DNA of 44,090 nt from NCBI GenBank assembly GCA_030549895.1, contig JAUQQM010000001.1, forward strand, positions 1-44,090, in the 5' to 3' direction. Position numbers and translations under genes: made by a program. Source of the stretch: Patescibacteria group bacterium. GTDB taxonomy: Bacteria > Patescibacteriota > Minisyncoccia > UBA6257 > HR35. Under the pieces are notes generated by a model, which saw nothing but the letters and a program-made list of their open reading frames with translations, was not told the origin of the DNA and ran no database searches. Below are positions 6,674-15,147 of this stretch, piece by piece (the first letter of the stretch is position 1; each line of letters begins with the position of its first letter).

Positions 6674-9073
6674 ATGTGGTATGAACTTCATCCTTTAGAA
6701 AGAATACTTATCTGGAATTTTAATATAGCCGTAAGAATTTTTCTTCTTGTTGCTTCCTTATTTTTTATTTTAAAAGTTAATATTTATTTTGGAATTTTTC
6801 TTTTAATATTTACGATTGTCAATTTTAAAAAATACTTTAAAGCTCAAAAGGAAATTTTACATGAAAAAGGAACACCAGAAGAATTTTTAGATTTTAAATC
6901 AAGAAAAATTTTACTGAAAACATTAAATGAGGCAGAAATTTTAAAAACATTAGATATAGATAAGATCTTTTTAAATTTAGCTTTAAAAGAAAAATATATA
7001 AAAAACATCCTTGCAAGAGCTGGAATGGAAAGTAAGGAATTTTCAAAACTCATAAATGGCTATGAAAAAGAAATTGAAGGAGAAATCAAAAATTCATTTA
7101 AAAAAATTTTAGTCCAAAATATAAACTCTATCCTTAATAAAAGCTATCTTGAGGCCTTGAACTTAGAAATAAATTATATTCCTTTTGGAATCTTATTTAT
7201 AAAATTTTTAGAGTATGATCCTGAACTTGTAAAAAAAATTAAAATAAATCTCCAAGTAGATGAGGAAATTTTATTTAGTGCATTTTTAATTGAAGAATTT
7301 GGAAAAAAAATTAGAGTGAAAGAAAAATATCAAATTACCAAAAATATTTTTGTAAAACCAAAAAAAACGAGTTTTGTAAATAGAGCTTGGACATCAAGAC
7401 CAACACCATTATTGGATTCAATGAGCGAGGATTTAACTTTTCTTGCCTCTTTAGGTAAGATAGGTTATATCGTTGGCCATAAAAATGAAATAGAATTAAC
7501 CTTAGCAGTCCTTGAAAAACCACAAAATAATAATGTAATTTTATTAGGTGAAGTAGGAAGTGGAAAAACAACAATTCTTTATCATTTAGCCTGGTTAATA
7601 AAATCTGATAAAGTACCCAAAAATTTATTTGACAAAAGACTAGTTCTTTTAAATTTAAATCTCCTATTAGAAAAAGAAGAAGAGGTTATTGCAAGAATTA
7701 ACAAGATAATTTATGAAATAAATAGAGCTAAAAATATAATTTTGGCAATGCCTGATGATCCAAGAACAGAAAAAATAATAGAGCATTTCAAAGACTTAGT
7801 TATCTCTCAAACACCATTAATTGTTTTAGCTTCACCTGAAAATTATAAAAATCTTTCAAAACATCCTTATGTAGTTGATACCTTTACTGTAGTTAGAGTA
7901 GGATCGCTTTCTGAAAAAGAAACTCTAACACTTCTTACTTTCGAACTTATAGGCTGGGAAATAAAGTTTAAAATTAAAGTAACAATAAAAGCATTAAAAA
8001 CTGCCATAAAACTTGCAAATAGATTCCTAAAACCAAAACTTTTGCCTGGATCAGCAAGAGAATTGATGTTAGAAACTATAAATATAGCAAAGATAAAAAA
8101 TTTAAAAATAGTAGATGAAAATTTAGTGGCTGAAACGCTTTCTCAACTTATAAATATTCCTGTCAAACCACCAGAGCTTGAAGAAACTCAACTTCTTTTG
8201 AATTTAGAGGAAATAATTCACCAATCATTAATAGATCAGCAAGAGGCAGTAAAAGAAGTCTCCGAAGCCTTAAGAACTTATAGAGCTGGTCTTGGAAAAA
8301 CAAAAGGTCCTATAGGAGTTTTTCTATTTTTAGGACCTACGGGGGTTGGAAAGACAGAACTTGCAAAAACAATAGCAAAAATCTACTTTAACGGTGTTAT
8401 GATAAGACTTGATATGGGTCAATTTCAAGAAGTAAATACAATAGATAATTTAATAGGTTCTGAGTCAACTTCAGGTATCCTTACTGAAAGTGTAAAAAGA
8501 AAACCTTATAGTGTCTTGCTTTTAGATGAATTTGAAAAATGTCATCCAAAAATTTGGGATATATTTTTAGCAATCTTTGATGAGGGTAAAATTCAAGACT
8601 TTACTGGTAGAGAAATAGATTTTTCTAATACAATAATTATTGCGACCTCAAATGCTTTTTCAGAAATAATCTATCAAAAAATAAGAGAAAATAAAACTTA
8701 TGAGGAAATCAAATCTCAAATAAAAGAAAAACTTTACACTATATTTCCCCCAGAGCTTTTAAATAGGTTTGATGGAATTATAATTTTCAAGCCATTAAGT
8801 AAAGGGGATATTAAAAGCATCACCAATTTAAAATTGAAAGACTTAAAGGAAAAAATAAATAAAATTGGATATGAAATTGAAATAAAAGAAGCGGCTATTG
8901 AAAAAATTATTGAAGAAGGATATAGTGAAGTTTTTGGAGCTAGAGCTTTAGAGAGGACAATCCAGGAAAGAATTTATGATGTCCTTTCTAAAAAAATTCT
9001 TGCCAACGAATTTACTAAAGGAAAGAAAATAATTGTTGATTTTCAAAATGAATGGAAATTTTATCAAATATGA
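6674..9073 (+). CDS. Membrane-anchored Clp-type AAA+ ATPase with degenerate first ATPase domain
   Basis: 799 aa. Two membrane segments lie near the N-terminus (about 12-52), then a helical region, then two AAA+ modules. Module 1 has an intact Walker A (GEVGSGKT, about 291), but the expected hhhhDE Walker B is replaced by ILAMPDD. Module 2 is complete: Walker A GPTGVGKT (about 553), Walker B VLLLDEFEK, arginine finger in LLNRFD (about 694), sensor 2 in FGARALERTI. Module 2 resembles ClpB/ClpC. No clear ClpP-docking IGF/L tripeptide or Clp N-domain was found. Inference: a membrane-tethered unfoldase or remodeller, not a standard ClpC. miaA overlaps its stop codon by 4 nt (ATGA). Confidence 0.88.
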   Translation: MWYELHPLERILIWNFNIAVRIFLLVASLFFILKVNIYFGIFLLIFTIVNFKKYFKAQKEILHEKGTPEEFLDFKSRKILLKTLNEAEILKTLDIDKIFLNLALKEKYIKNILARAGMESKEFSKLINGYEKEIEGEIKNSFKKILVQNINSILNKSYLEALNLEINYIPFGILFIKFLEYDPELVKKIKINLQVDEEILFSAFLIEEFGKKIRVKEKYQITKNIFVKPKKTSFVNRAWTSRPTPLLDSMSEDLTFLASLGKIGYIVGHKNEIELTLAVLEKPQNNNVILLGEVGSGKTTILYHLAWLIKSDKVPKNLFDKRLVLLNLNLLLEKEEEVIARINKIIYEINRAKNIILAMPDDPRTEKIIEHFKDLVISQTPLIVLASPENYKNLSKHPYVVDTFTVVRVGSLSEKETLTLLTFELIGWEIKFKIKVTIKALKTAIKLANRFLKPKLLPGSARELMLETINIAKIKNLKIVDENLVAETLSQLINIPVKPPELEETQLLLNLEEIIHQSLIDQQEAVKEVSEALRTYRAGLGKTKGPIGVFLFLGPTGVGKTELAKTIAKIYFNGVMIRLDMGQFQEVNTIDNLIGSESTSGILTESVKRKPYSVLLLDEFEKCHPKIWDIFLAIFDEGKIQDFTGREIDFSNTIIIATSNAFSEIIYQKIRENKTYEEIKSQIKEKLYTIFPPELLNRFDGIIIFKPLSKGDIKSITNLKLKDLKEKINKIGYEIEIKEAAIEKIIEEGYSEVFGARALERTIQERIYDVLSKKILANEFTKGKKIIVDFQNEWKFYQI

Positions 9074-9945
9074 AAAAGTTAATTGTCCTCACGGGTCCTA
9101 CAGGAAGTGGAAAAACTGAATTCTCTTTGTACCTTGCTAAAAAAATCAACGGAGCTATAGTAAATGCTGACTCAAGAAATGTATATAAATTTTTAGATTT
9201 AGGAACTGATAAACCTAAAAATTTAAAGGTAGAAAATTATCTCTTTGACTTTGTTCATCCTAAAAATCAATACTCTCTTTTTGATTGGTTGAGCGATGTT
9301 GAAAAAATAATCAAAAAAACTACAAAACCAATAATTATTGTTGGAGGAACATGGTTGTGGATAAAAGCTCTAGTTCAAGGATGGGAATTACCTAAGGTAG
9401 GACCTAATAAAAAGTTGAGAAAAGAACTTGAAAATTTATCAGTTGAACGACTCCAAGAAATTTTAAAAAAATTAGATCCAAGAAGATTTAAAGAACTTAA
9501 AGAAAATGTCAAAAATAAAAGAAGGTTAATAAGAGCAATTGAGATAGCTAAAAGTTTAGGAAAAGTTCCAAAAATAAGAAAGAAGAAAAAATATGAAATT
9601 TTACTTTTAGCAATAAAAAGAAAAAAGCTCGAAAAAATAATTAAAAAAAGAATTTTAGACTCAATTAAAAATGGCCTTATAGATGAGATAAAAAATCTCC
9701 ATGAAAAAAAGGGAATTTCTTATAAAAAAATTCAAAGTTTTGGCCTAAGATACAGGTATTTTACTCTTTTTCTTTTAAAAAAATTAACTCTAAAAGAAGC
9801 TGTGGAAAAAACTTACAAAGATACTTTAAAGTATGCTAAAACCCAAATTAGAGAAATAAAAAAATTAAAACCAATTTGGATAAGTAAAAAAAGTGAAGCT
9901 TTAAAAATAACGAAGAATTTCTTAAAAGAAGAAGTAATGCCTTAA
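9070..9945 (+). CDS. miaA: tRNA dimethylallyltransferase
   Basis: 291 aa from the ATG at 9070, which overlaps the stop of the upstream ATPase gene as ATGA. An earlier in-frame ATG at 9052 exists, but only the later start puts the usual MiaA beginning (MKKLIVLTGPTGSGKTEF) at the N-terminus. P-loop GPTGSGKT, NADSRNVYKFLDLGTDKP substrate region and VGGTWLWIKAL match the family. It adds a dimethylallyl group to A37 of tRNAs that read UNN codons, such as the tRNA-Trp(CCA) and tRNA-Ser(CGA) encoded nearby. It is convergent with the transglycosylase gene, 10 nt apart. Confidence 0.95.
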   Translation: MKKLIVLTGPTGSGKTEFSLYLAKKINGAIVNADSRNVYKFLDLGTDKPKNLKVENYLFDFVHPKNQYSLFDWLSDVEKIIKKTTKPIIIVGGTWLWIKALVQGWELPKVGPNKKLRKELENLSVERLQEILKKLDPRRFKELKENVKNKRRLIRAIEIAKSLGKVPKIRKKKKYEILLLAIKRKKLEKIIKKRILDSIKNGLIDEIKNLHEKKGISYKKIQSFGLRYRYFTLFLLKKLTLKEAVEKTYKDTLKYAKTQIREIKKLKPIWISKKSEALKITKNFLKEEVMP

Positions 9946-9955
9946 ATATTTCTTT

Positions 9956-11443
9956 TTAAAGATCTTTAGATTTAGATTCTCTAAAAGCATTTTCTTTATT
10001 AGATTTGAGAGTATCTATATCTTTTTGATAACTCTCGGCTATACGCATTACATCATCTCCATAAAATCTATAAGCAGGTCTGTTCCAGTTTGAGCCAGCA
10101 AAATAAATCATAGCAGCTTTCCATTCAGCATACTTTGTTCCTGCTGTAGCTCCAGCATCAGCTAAATAAAGAGCAGCAGCAACAAAAGAGTCAATTATAT
10201 TCCAAGGAGAAGGTGGATTATGACCAGTAATATCACTTATTCTCTTTTTATATTTTACCCAAGTACTAGGTAAAAATTGAGCAGGGCCCATAGCTCCTCC
10301 CCATCCATACCATTGTTTGCAAGATACTGGCATTTGATCTGGATCAAGACCAAGTTCAGAAACAAGAGATTCAAAAATTGGCCATTCTTTCGGATTCATA
10401 GCTTTTTTATAGTTACAAGTTCCAACATTTTTTCCTATTTTAGATTCATAATCAAGAACTGCTAAAATCAAAGCTGCTCTTACACCAGTTACTTGAGAAG
10501 CGAGTTCTGCATATTTTAAAGCTGTCTCAAAAGTAATATCTCCTACACCACCAGCAAGCTGATAAATTTTTGTCCTTATTTGAGCTGCTGTTTTTTCAGA
10601 CTCTTTTAAAAGTTTTTGATAATTAGCTTCAATACCCTTTGTTTTTGCTAAGAGATTTTTCTTTTCTTTTAAAATTTCATTTAATTCTTGTCTTCTAATC
10701 TCTTGACTATTTAAAAGAGCTATTTTTTGAGCTTGTTCGTCTTCAAGTTGAGCTTCTTTTTCCATCAGATCTTTTTGAATGACTTTTAGAGCATCTATAC
10801 TTTCTTGAATTGAAATTTGAATTTTATCTAAAGTAACTATTTTATTGAAAAAATCAGAAAGTTGTTTACTTTCTACTAAAATATCAATAAGACTTTTTTT
10901 CTGATTTTTATAAATTTCTCTCAAAGCCTCTTTTAATTTTTCCTTATTTCTATTTATTCTTTCTTTGGTTTCCTTTATACCTTTTTGAGTTTCGTCTATT
11001 TTCTTATCTAACTCCTTTATCTCTAATTCTATGGCCTTAATTTCAAGGTTAATTTTTTTAACTAAAGTATCATAGTACTGAATCTGTTTTTGAAGAGTAT
11101 TTTTTTCTTTTGATATTTTATCAAGTTGATTCTTATATTCATCTATTTGTTTAAGAACTTCTTGAAGTTGAGTTTCTAAACTCTGACGATATTCTTCAAA
11201 AGGATTAAGAGGTACTTGTTTTTCTTCAGAAGAGTTTTCAGTCGAAGTCGTTTTATTATTGGATTTTTCTTCTGTTTGAGCTGGTGCTAAAGAAATTGAC
11301 CAGAAAAATAGCGAAATTATTATTGAAAAGACTAAAAATAAATTATAAAATTTAAAGTTAGGCTTAATTTTTAGGTCTTCTTTTTTTTCTTTAATTTGAT
11401 GTCTTTTTTTAAAGGGTTTTATTTCTAAAATTAAATTACTCAC
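9956..11443 (-). CDS. Coiled-coil peptidoglycan hydrolase with lytic transglycosylase (MltB-like) domain
   Basis: 495 aa. After a basic cytoplasmic tail comes one membrane segment or signal anchor (about 33-53). A long coiled coil (about 85-290) of the PcsB/CwlO/EnvC type follows, then a transglycosylase domain (about 300-470). Catalytic-region features are YESKIGKN, with the presumed acid Glu in DYESKIG, and GGAMGPAQFLPSTW. In PcsB-type proteins the coiled coil is regulated by FtsEX and normally carries a CHAP or M23 domain. Here a lysozyme-like domain sits in that place. Predicted role: cell-wall cleavage during division. The start overlaps the end of the bL25 gene by 8 nt, so the two are co-transcribed. 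Confidence 0.88.
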   Translation of the reverse strand: MSNLILEIKPFKKRHQIKEKKEDLKIKPNFKFYNLFLVFSIIISLFFWSISLAPAQTEEKSNNKTTSTENSSEEKQVPLNPFEEYRQSLETQLQEVLKQIDEYKNQLDKISKEKNTLQKQIQYYDTLVKKINLEIKAIELEIKELDKKIDETQKGIKETKERINRNKEKLKEALREIYKNQKKSLIDILVESKQLSDFFNKIVTLDKIQISIQESIDALKVIQKDLMEKEAQLEDEQAQKIALLNSQEIRRQELNEILKEKKNLLAKTKGIEANYQKLLKESEKTAAQIRTKIYQLAGGVGDITFETALKYAELASQVTGVRAALILAVLDYESKIGKNVGTCNYKKAMNPKEWPIFESLVSELGLDPDQMPVSCKQWYGWGGAMGPAQFLPSTWVKYKKRISDITGHNPPSPWNIIDSFVAAALYLADAGATAGTKYAEWKAAMIYFAGSNWNRPAYRFYGDDVMRIAESYQKDIDTLKSNKENAFRESKSKDL

Positions 11444-11681
11444 TTAAAAAAAGATCGAAGTGGATTACCTCGTCAGTCAATGGATGTCTTTGAATTTCCT
11501 TTATAATTCCTCTATATTTTTGGCCCTCAAAAACAAAATCAATACTTTGGCCTTCATAAAACTTAAACTCCTTAGAAAAAACAGCTATTTTTGCTGATTT
11601 TTTACCATATAGAATACCTGGTAAAAAGCCTTTTTTTCTTACTTTTTCTGCTTTTTCTTCCCGTGTAATCACTTCGATCAT
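11436..11681 (-). CDS. rplY: 50S ribosomal protein bL25 (short form)
   Basis: 81 aa. It matches the N-terminal 5S-rRNA-binding domain of bL25: KVRKKGFLPGILYGKK, then IKEIQRHPLTDEVIHFDLFL. It lacks the C-terminal CTC-type extension and so is close to the E. coli form (94 aa). The ATG at 11681 is 6 nt after TGGTATAAT on the minus strand, so it is predicted leaderless. The transglycosylase gene overlaps its 3' end. Confidence 0.9.
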   Translation of the reverse strand: MIEVITREEKAEKVRKKGFLPGILYGKKSAKIAVFSKEFKFYEGQSIDFVFEGQKYRGIIKEIQRHPLTDEVIHFDLFLSE

Positions 11682-11687
11682 AAAATA

Positions 11688-11696
11688 ATTATACCA
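11688..11696 (-). promoter_or_regulatory. Extended -10 promoter of rplY, leaderless spacing
   Basis: The minus strand reads TGGTATAAT, 6 nt, ATG. It occupies the 22-nt gap to the preceding 417-aa gene and separates rplY from that operon. Confidence 0.65.
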
Positions 11697-11703
11697 TAAA
11701 AAA

Positions 11704-12957
11704 TTAACCTAAAACCTTAAGATCATCATAGCTAACGTACCCTTGAACAAGAAAATCTTCAAAAATTCTTGAAAATTTTGGCCCTAAAGCTTTTTCAAAA
11801 AGCTTATTCCACATAGCTTCTTGCTGATGGTAAACAACTTTTTTCATAGTCCTTGATTGTTCTACTAAATTCATAATAACATCTACCAAATTAAAACTAA
11901 TTAAAACTTCTATCCCATTTTCATCTAAGAAAAGATCTCCAACCCAGTCTATATCTTTCCAAAAATCAATATTATGGCCAATTTCCTTAGAAAAATCTGC
12001 TAAAGCCTTCAAAGAAGAGCTATAATGGTAAGCTTCAGTATTTACTCTTGGCAGAAAAAGTCTTGAATCCCATTCATCATCTTTATAAAGATATCTTTGA
12101 ACAACTAAAATAGAATTTTGGTTAGCTTCTTCTAAAACTTCGCCTTTTATACACCAATTTATAACCTTGAAAAAATCTTCTTTTTTTGCGTATTTTTCAA
12201 AAATACTTGAATAAAACTTAATTTCAAAGCTATAATGAAAAACTAAAGTAAGTAATCTAAAAAGAGTACCCTCAAGTTCAAGATCAGTAGGAATAACAAA
12301 AATAACACCGTATTCTTTAAGGTGACTTACATTATGAAGCTTATGTTCGCAGAATTTTTTTGCTATTTCTTTGTACTTCGGCTCAAGACAAATAAGTTCT
12401 ATTTTCCTTTTTTCAAAATCTTCATAAGTCAAATTTCTTGAAAATTCCTCAAAACTTTTATTTAGCCATTCAGCTTCTTCAGAAAATCTAAGAGCACTCA
12501 AAAGATATTCAATTTTCTCTTTTTCTATTAGCTCATCAACATCTCTTGCGCCTAAAAATGAAACTAAATTCTTTGGAGGATACTTTCTTAAAAATTCAAT
12601 ACCTTTTTCCCATTTCAAAAAGAATCCTTCGTAGTTTATCCTTGTCTTTAAAAATGAAAGAATATTATCAAGATCATTTTTTGAACTAAGTTTTGGTCGA
12701 GAAAAAAATTGTTCAAAAAAGAAGTTATCTAATCTTATTTTTTGAAAAAGAACATTAAAGACTTCACTAGCAACTGATTTTGGGTACCAATTAAAAATTT
12801 TCAAAAATATATCTCTTATAACTTTCTCCTTTTCTTCATAAATTTCTTCAATAAGATCTCTTTTGGCAATACTATTTAAAATCTCAATCAAACTTTTAAA
12901 TCTTCTTTGATCTATACGTAAAATTTTTGCTATTTTTTGAAATTTTAAATCTTCCAT
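11704..12957 (-). CDS. Hypothetical protein in tRNA-Trp/PfkB operon
   Basis: 417 aa, not recognised. It appears soluble and mostly helical, rich in aromatic and charged residues, with no signal peptide or membrane segment. A more compact region around residues 195-260 contains HKLHNVSHLKEYGVIFVIPTD and may be a mixed alpha/beta core. His, Glu and Tyr residues are frequent (EAYHYSS, YHQQEAMW), but no known motif emerges. The start overlaps the PfkB gene by 13 nt, so the two are co-expressed. It could act on the same metabolite as the kinase; that is inference from the operon only. Confidence 0.75.
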   Translation of the reverse strand: MEDLKFQKIAKILRIDQRRFKSLIEILNSIAKRDLIEEIYEEKEKVIRDIFLKIFNWYPKSVASEVFNVLFQKIRLDNFFFEQFFSRPKLSSKNDLDNILSFLKTRINYEGFFLKWEKGIEFLRKYPPKNLVSFLGARDVDELIEKEKIEYLLSALRFSEEAEWLNKSFEEFSRNLTYEDFEKRKIELICLEPKYKEIAKKFCEHKLHNVSHLKEYGVIFVIPTDLELEGTLFRLLTLVFHYSFEIKFYSSIFEKYAKKEDFFKVINWCIKGEVLEEANQNSILVVQRYLYKDDEWDSRLFLPRVNTEAYHYSSSLKALADFSKEIGHNIDFWKDIDWVGDLFLDENGIEVLISFNLVDVIMNLVEQSRTMKKVVYHQQEAMWNKLFEKALGPKFSRIFEDFLVQGYVSYDDLKVLG

Positions 12958-13886
12958 TCTCTAATAGTTAATTTTTGCCATCTTAATTTATTATAATCCT
13001 TTTTAGAAAGATGGCTAGTATTAGCACCAAGACTTTCAATTATTGAAGTTGCATTGGCACTTCCCCAAACAAGAGCTGTTTTAATATCTTTACCTAATAA
13101 AATAGCTGAAGTAAAACCAACGGCAAAAGCATCACCAGCACCTGTTCGATCAACAATTTGTCTTTCTGGAAAAATATCAGCTCTTAAGACAAAATCTCTA
13201 AACATACATAAAGAGCCTTCTTTTTCTAACGTGACAACAACAATTTCTGGGCCCGCTTCTTTTAAAACTTTAAGAGATTCTTTTAAGTCTTCTTTTTCTG
13301 TCAAACTCTGACATTCTTTTTTGTTTAAAATTAAAATATTTACATTTTGTAAAATACTTTTCAGTTGGGAAATACCAAGACTTGCATGATAAAAAGAAGG
13401 GTTCCAAATTATTGGAACATTTTGCTTTTTAAAGTGTTGGACAATAGATTTTAAAATTAAAACTTTAGTAAGACTTGGTCCAAGATAAAGAGACTTTGTT
13501 TTTATTTTTTTTATCTTTTTTACATCTTTAAATTCTAAAACTGAACTTGCTCCTCTCCAAACAAAAGGATAATCATCTTTGTTCGAGACTCTTAAAATAA
13601 AAGAAATTGCTGTTGCTTTTCTTGAGCGATCAAAATAAACATTAATTTTCTTTTTTTTAAGTTCTCTTAAAATAAAATCTCCTATTAAATCTCTTCCAAC
13701 TTGAATATAAGTTGCGGTCTTAAAACCTATTTTTCTAAATCCTAAAGCGGTATTAACAGCTCCTCCACCAAGAAAAATATCTAACTTATCAAGATCTACT
13801 TTAAAGTTTGGTTGAAAATCATTTAATGTTTGTTTAAAGGCAAATATATCTAAAGTAGCGCTTCCAATTGTCAAAATATCATTCAT
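12945..13886 (-). CDS. PfkB-family carbohydrate/nucleoside kinase
   Basis: 313 aa. PfkB fold features: N-terminal GSATLDIF and LGGGAVNTALG (substrate lid/glycine motif), and C-terminal DRTGAGDAFAVGF with the catalytic Asp and anion hole (about 245-257). It phosphorylates a sugar or nucleoside hydroxyl with ATP. The substrate (ribose, adenosine or fructose-type) cannot be decided from sequence. It lies between two unknown proteins in an operon that begins at tRNA-Trp. The gap to the upstream gene is 3 nt and the overlap with the downstream gene 13 nt. Confidence 0.92.
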   Translation of the reverse strand: MNDILTIGSATLDIFAFKQTLNDFQPNFKVDLDKLDIFLGGGAVNTALGFRKIGFKTATYIQVGRDLIGDFILRELKKKKINVYFDRSRKATAISFILRVSNKDDYPFVWRGASSVLEFKDVKKIKKIKTKSLYLGPSLTKVLILKSIVQHFKKQNVPIIWNPSFYHASLGISQLKSILQNVNILILNKKECQSLTEKEDLKESLKVLKEAGPEIVVVTLEKEGSLCMFRDFVLRADIFPERQIVDRTGAGDAFAVGFTSAILLGKDIKTALVWGSANATSIIESLGANTSHLSKKDYNKLRWQKLTIREWKI

Positions 13887-13889
13887 AAG

Positions 13890-14996
13890 CTAGGCGCTAG
13901 GATTTAAAACATAAAGAAAAGAATCGAAGCTTACCCTGTGGGGCATATTTTTTCCATAAAAACCTGAAAATATTGTATAGTTTTCATCATATTTTCTATA
14001 ATCTTCTCTCGTAAGTCTTTTCTTTACCTCTTCTGTAAAATTAAAGAAAAATCTTACTAATTCTCTATATAGCTCACCTTTAAGAAAGTTTTGGCGATTT
14101 TCATTTATAAAATTAACTAAAACTTCTTTTAGCTCATTGTTTGTAAAGTTTTTAAAATAAAAATGCAAAAATGCCTCAAAAGAAGGAAGATAATTTTCTG
14201 GCATTGAAAGCTGCTTAAGAAAAGCAATCCTTAAAAACTCTTCTAAAATAGCCCGTGGAATTAAATCATCTCTTATAATAACCAACTCACCACTGTGAAT
14301 TTTTTCTTCTAAAAGTTCATTAAATAAATAACTTCTTGTAGAGATATGATATTCTACCCCACCATACTCACCGGTAAAAATTGTCTTTGGAATCTCATTT
14401 TTAAGATCTATATTACTTTCTCTTTCTAAAATTCCAAGAGCAAGTCTTATAATCTCCGGCCTTACGACCAATAATTGTTTTTCTTTTTTGAAATTTTTAC
14501 CTTCAAGAATCTTTGTTAAAATATCTTCATAAAAAGGAATTTTTTCTTTCATTCTTTCAAGTAAAATTTTAGATAGTTCATCTATAAAACTTTGAGCGAA
14601 ATTTTCCTGGTCTTTTAAATTTTTAGCTAAATTAATAAGTTCTTCTTCGCTAAAAAGAGAGTTTGCACTAAAACCTTCTTTTTCAAAATCTCCTAAAAAT
14701 TCTATATTTCTTATTTTTCCAGTACAAAAAAGCCAAAGTAATGCTTTAACCTCATCTTCTTGCCCTGGTTTTATAAACTTTGAAATTGAAGGAAAAACTT
14801 CTTGAGGAAATTTTCTTTTCTTTAAAGCATCTTCAATTTTTTTAAAAGCATCTTTATTATTAAAGTAATTATCACAAAAAATAACTCTATCTGGCAAAAA
14901 TGTACTATCTTTAAATAAATGTGAAATGACAGCAACTGTAATTTCTTTTATCTCTTTTTCTTTTTTTCTTCCAGCCAAAAACTCAAATAATTTCAT
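13890..14996 (-). CDS. Hypothetical protein directly downstream of tRNA-Trp
   Basis: 368 aa, function unknown. Predicted soluble and alpha-helical, beginning MKLFEFLAGRKKEKEIKEIT. It contains a possible winged or mixed segment around residues 215-250 (GEYGGVEYHISTRSYLFNELL), and otherwise charged helices. Its ATG is only 2 nt after the discriminator base of tRNA-Trp, with no ribosome site. Processing of the tRNA 3' end would leave a leaderless mRNA. It is co-directional with the PfkB gene (3-nt gap). Together with the 417-aa protein it frames the kinase, so a shared role is likely but unnamed. Confidence 0.75.
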   Translation of the reverse strand: MKLFEFLAGRKKEKEIKEITVAVISHLFKDSTFLPDRVIFCDNYFNNKDAFKKIEDALKKRKFPQEVFPSISKFIKPGQEDEVKALLWLFCTGKIRNIEFLGDFEKEGFSANSLFSEEELINLAKNLKDQENFAQSFIDELSKILLERMKEKIPFYEDILTKILEGKNFKKEKQLLVVRPEIIRLALGILERESNIDLKNEIPKTIFTGEYGGVEYHISTRSYLFNELLEEKIHSGELVIIRDDLIPRAILEEFLRIAFLKQLSMPENYLPSFEAFLHFYFKNFTNNELKEVLVNFINENRQNFLKGELYRELVRFFFNFTEEVKKRLTREDYRKYDENYTIFSGFYGKNMPHRVSFDSFLYVLNPSA

Positions 14997-14998
14997 AG

Positions 14999-15070
14999 CG
15001 GGGCCGGCAGGACTCGAACCTGCAGTCCTGGTTTTGGAGACCAGTGGTTTACCAATTAACCGACGGCCCC
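14999..15070 (-). tRNA. tRNA-Trp (anticodon CCA)
   Basis: 72 nt. The acceptor GGGGCCG pairs with CGGCCCC. The anticodon stem is CTGGT/ACCAG with loop CTCCAAA. The discriminator is G, as usual for tryptophan, and CCA is not encoded. It is the first element of a minus-strand operon. Confidence 0.97.
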
Positions 15071-15078
15071 AAAAAATT

Positions 15079-15087
15079 ATTATAACA
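15079..15087 (-). promoter_or_regulatory. Extended -10 promoter of tRNA-Trp operon
   Basis: The minus strand reads TGTTATAAT, then 8 nt, then the tRNA. It begins 3 nt after the terminator hairpin of the upstream S-layer gene, so any -35 contact would fall in the terminator stem. Confidence 0.7.
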
Positions 15088-15089
15088 CA

Positions 15090-15121
15090 AAAAGGCCCCT
15101 GCCTAATTGCAGGGGCCTTTT
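15090..15121 (-). terminator. Rho-independent terminator of the S-layer-like gene
   Basis: A perfect 9-bp GC-rich stem, GGCCCCTGC (15094-15102) with GCAGGGGCC (15109-15117), has a 6-nt loop. It is flanked by A and T runs, so it could work in both directions. It is the strongest terminator in the window, 27 nt beyond the stop of the giant surface protein gene, in keeping with high expression. Confidence 0.92.
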
Positions 15122-15147
15122 GAGTTTCGAGAATTTCTAGAGTAACT

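Noticed and set aside
9052-9069. Earlier ATG for miaA
   Set aside because: It would add six residues before the conserved N-terminus and lies within the upstream gene; ATG 9070 gives an ATGA overlap.
14926-15123. Plus-strand open frame over tRNA-Trp
   Set aside because: It is the antisense of tRNA-Trp and the start of the 368-aa gene; the peptide resembles the common translated-tRNA artefact.
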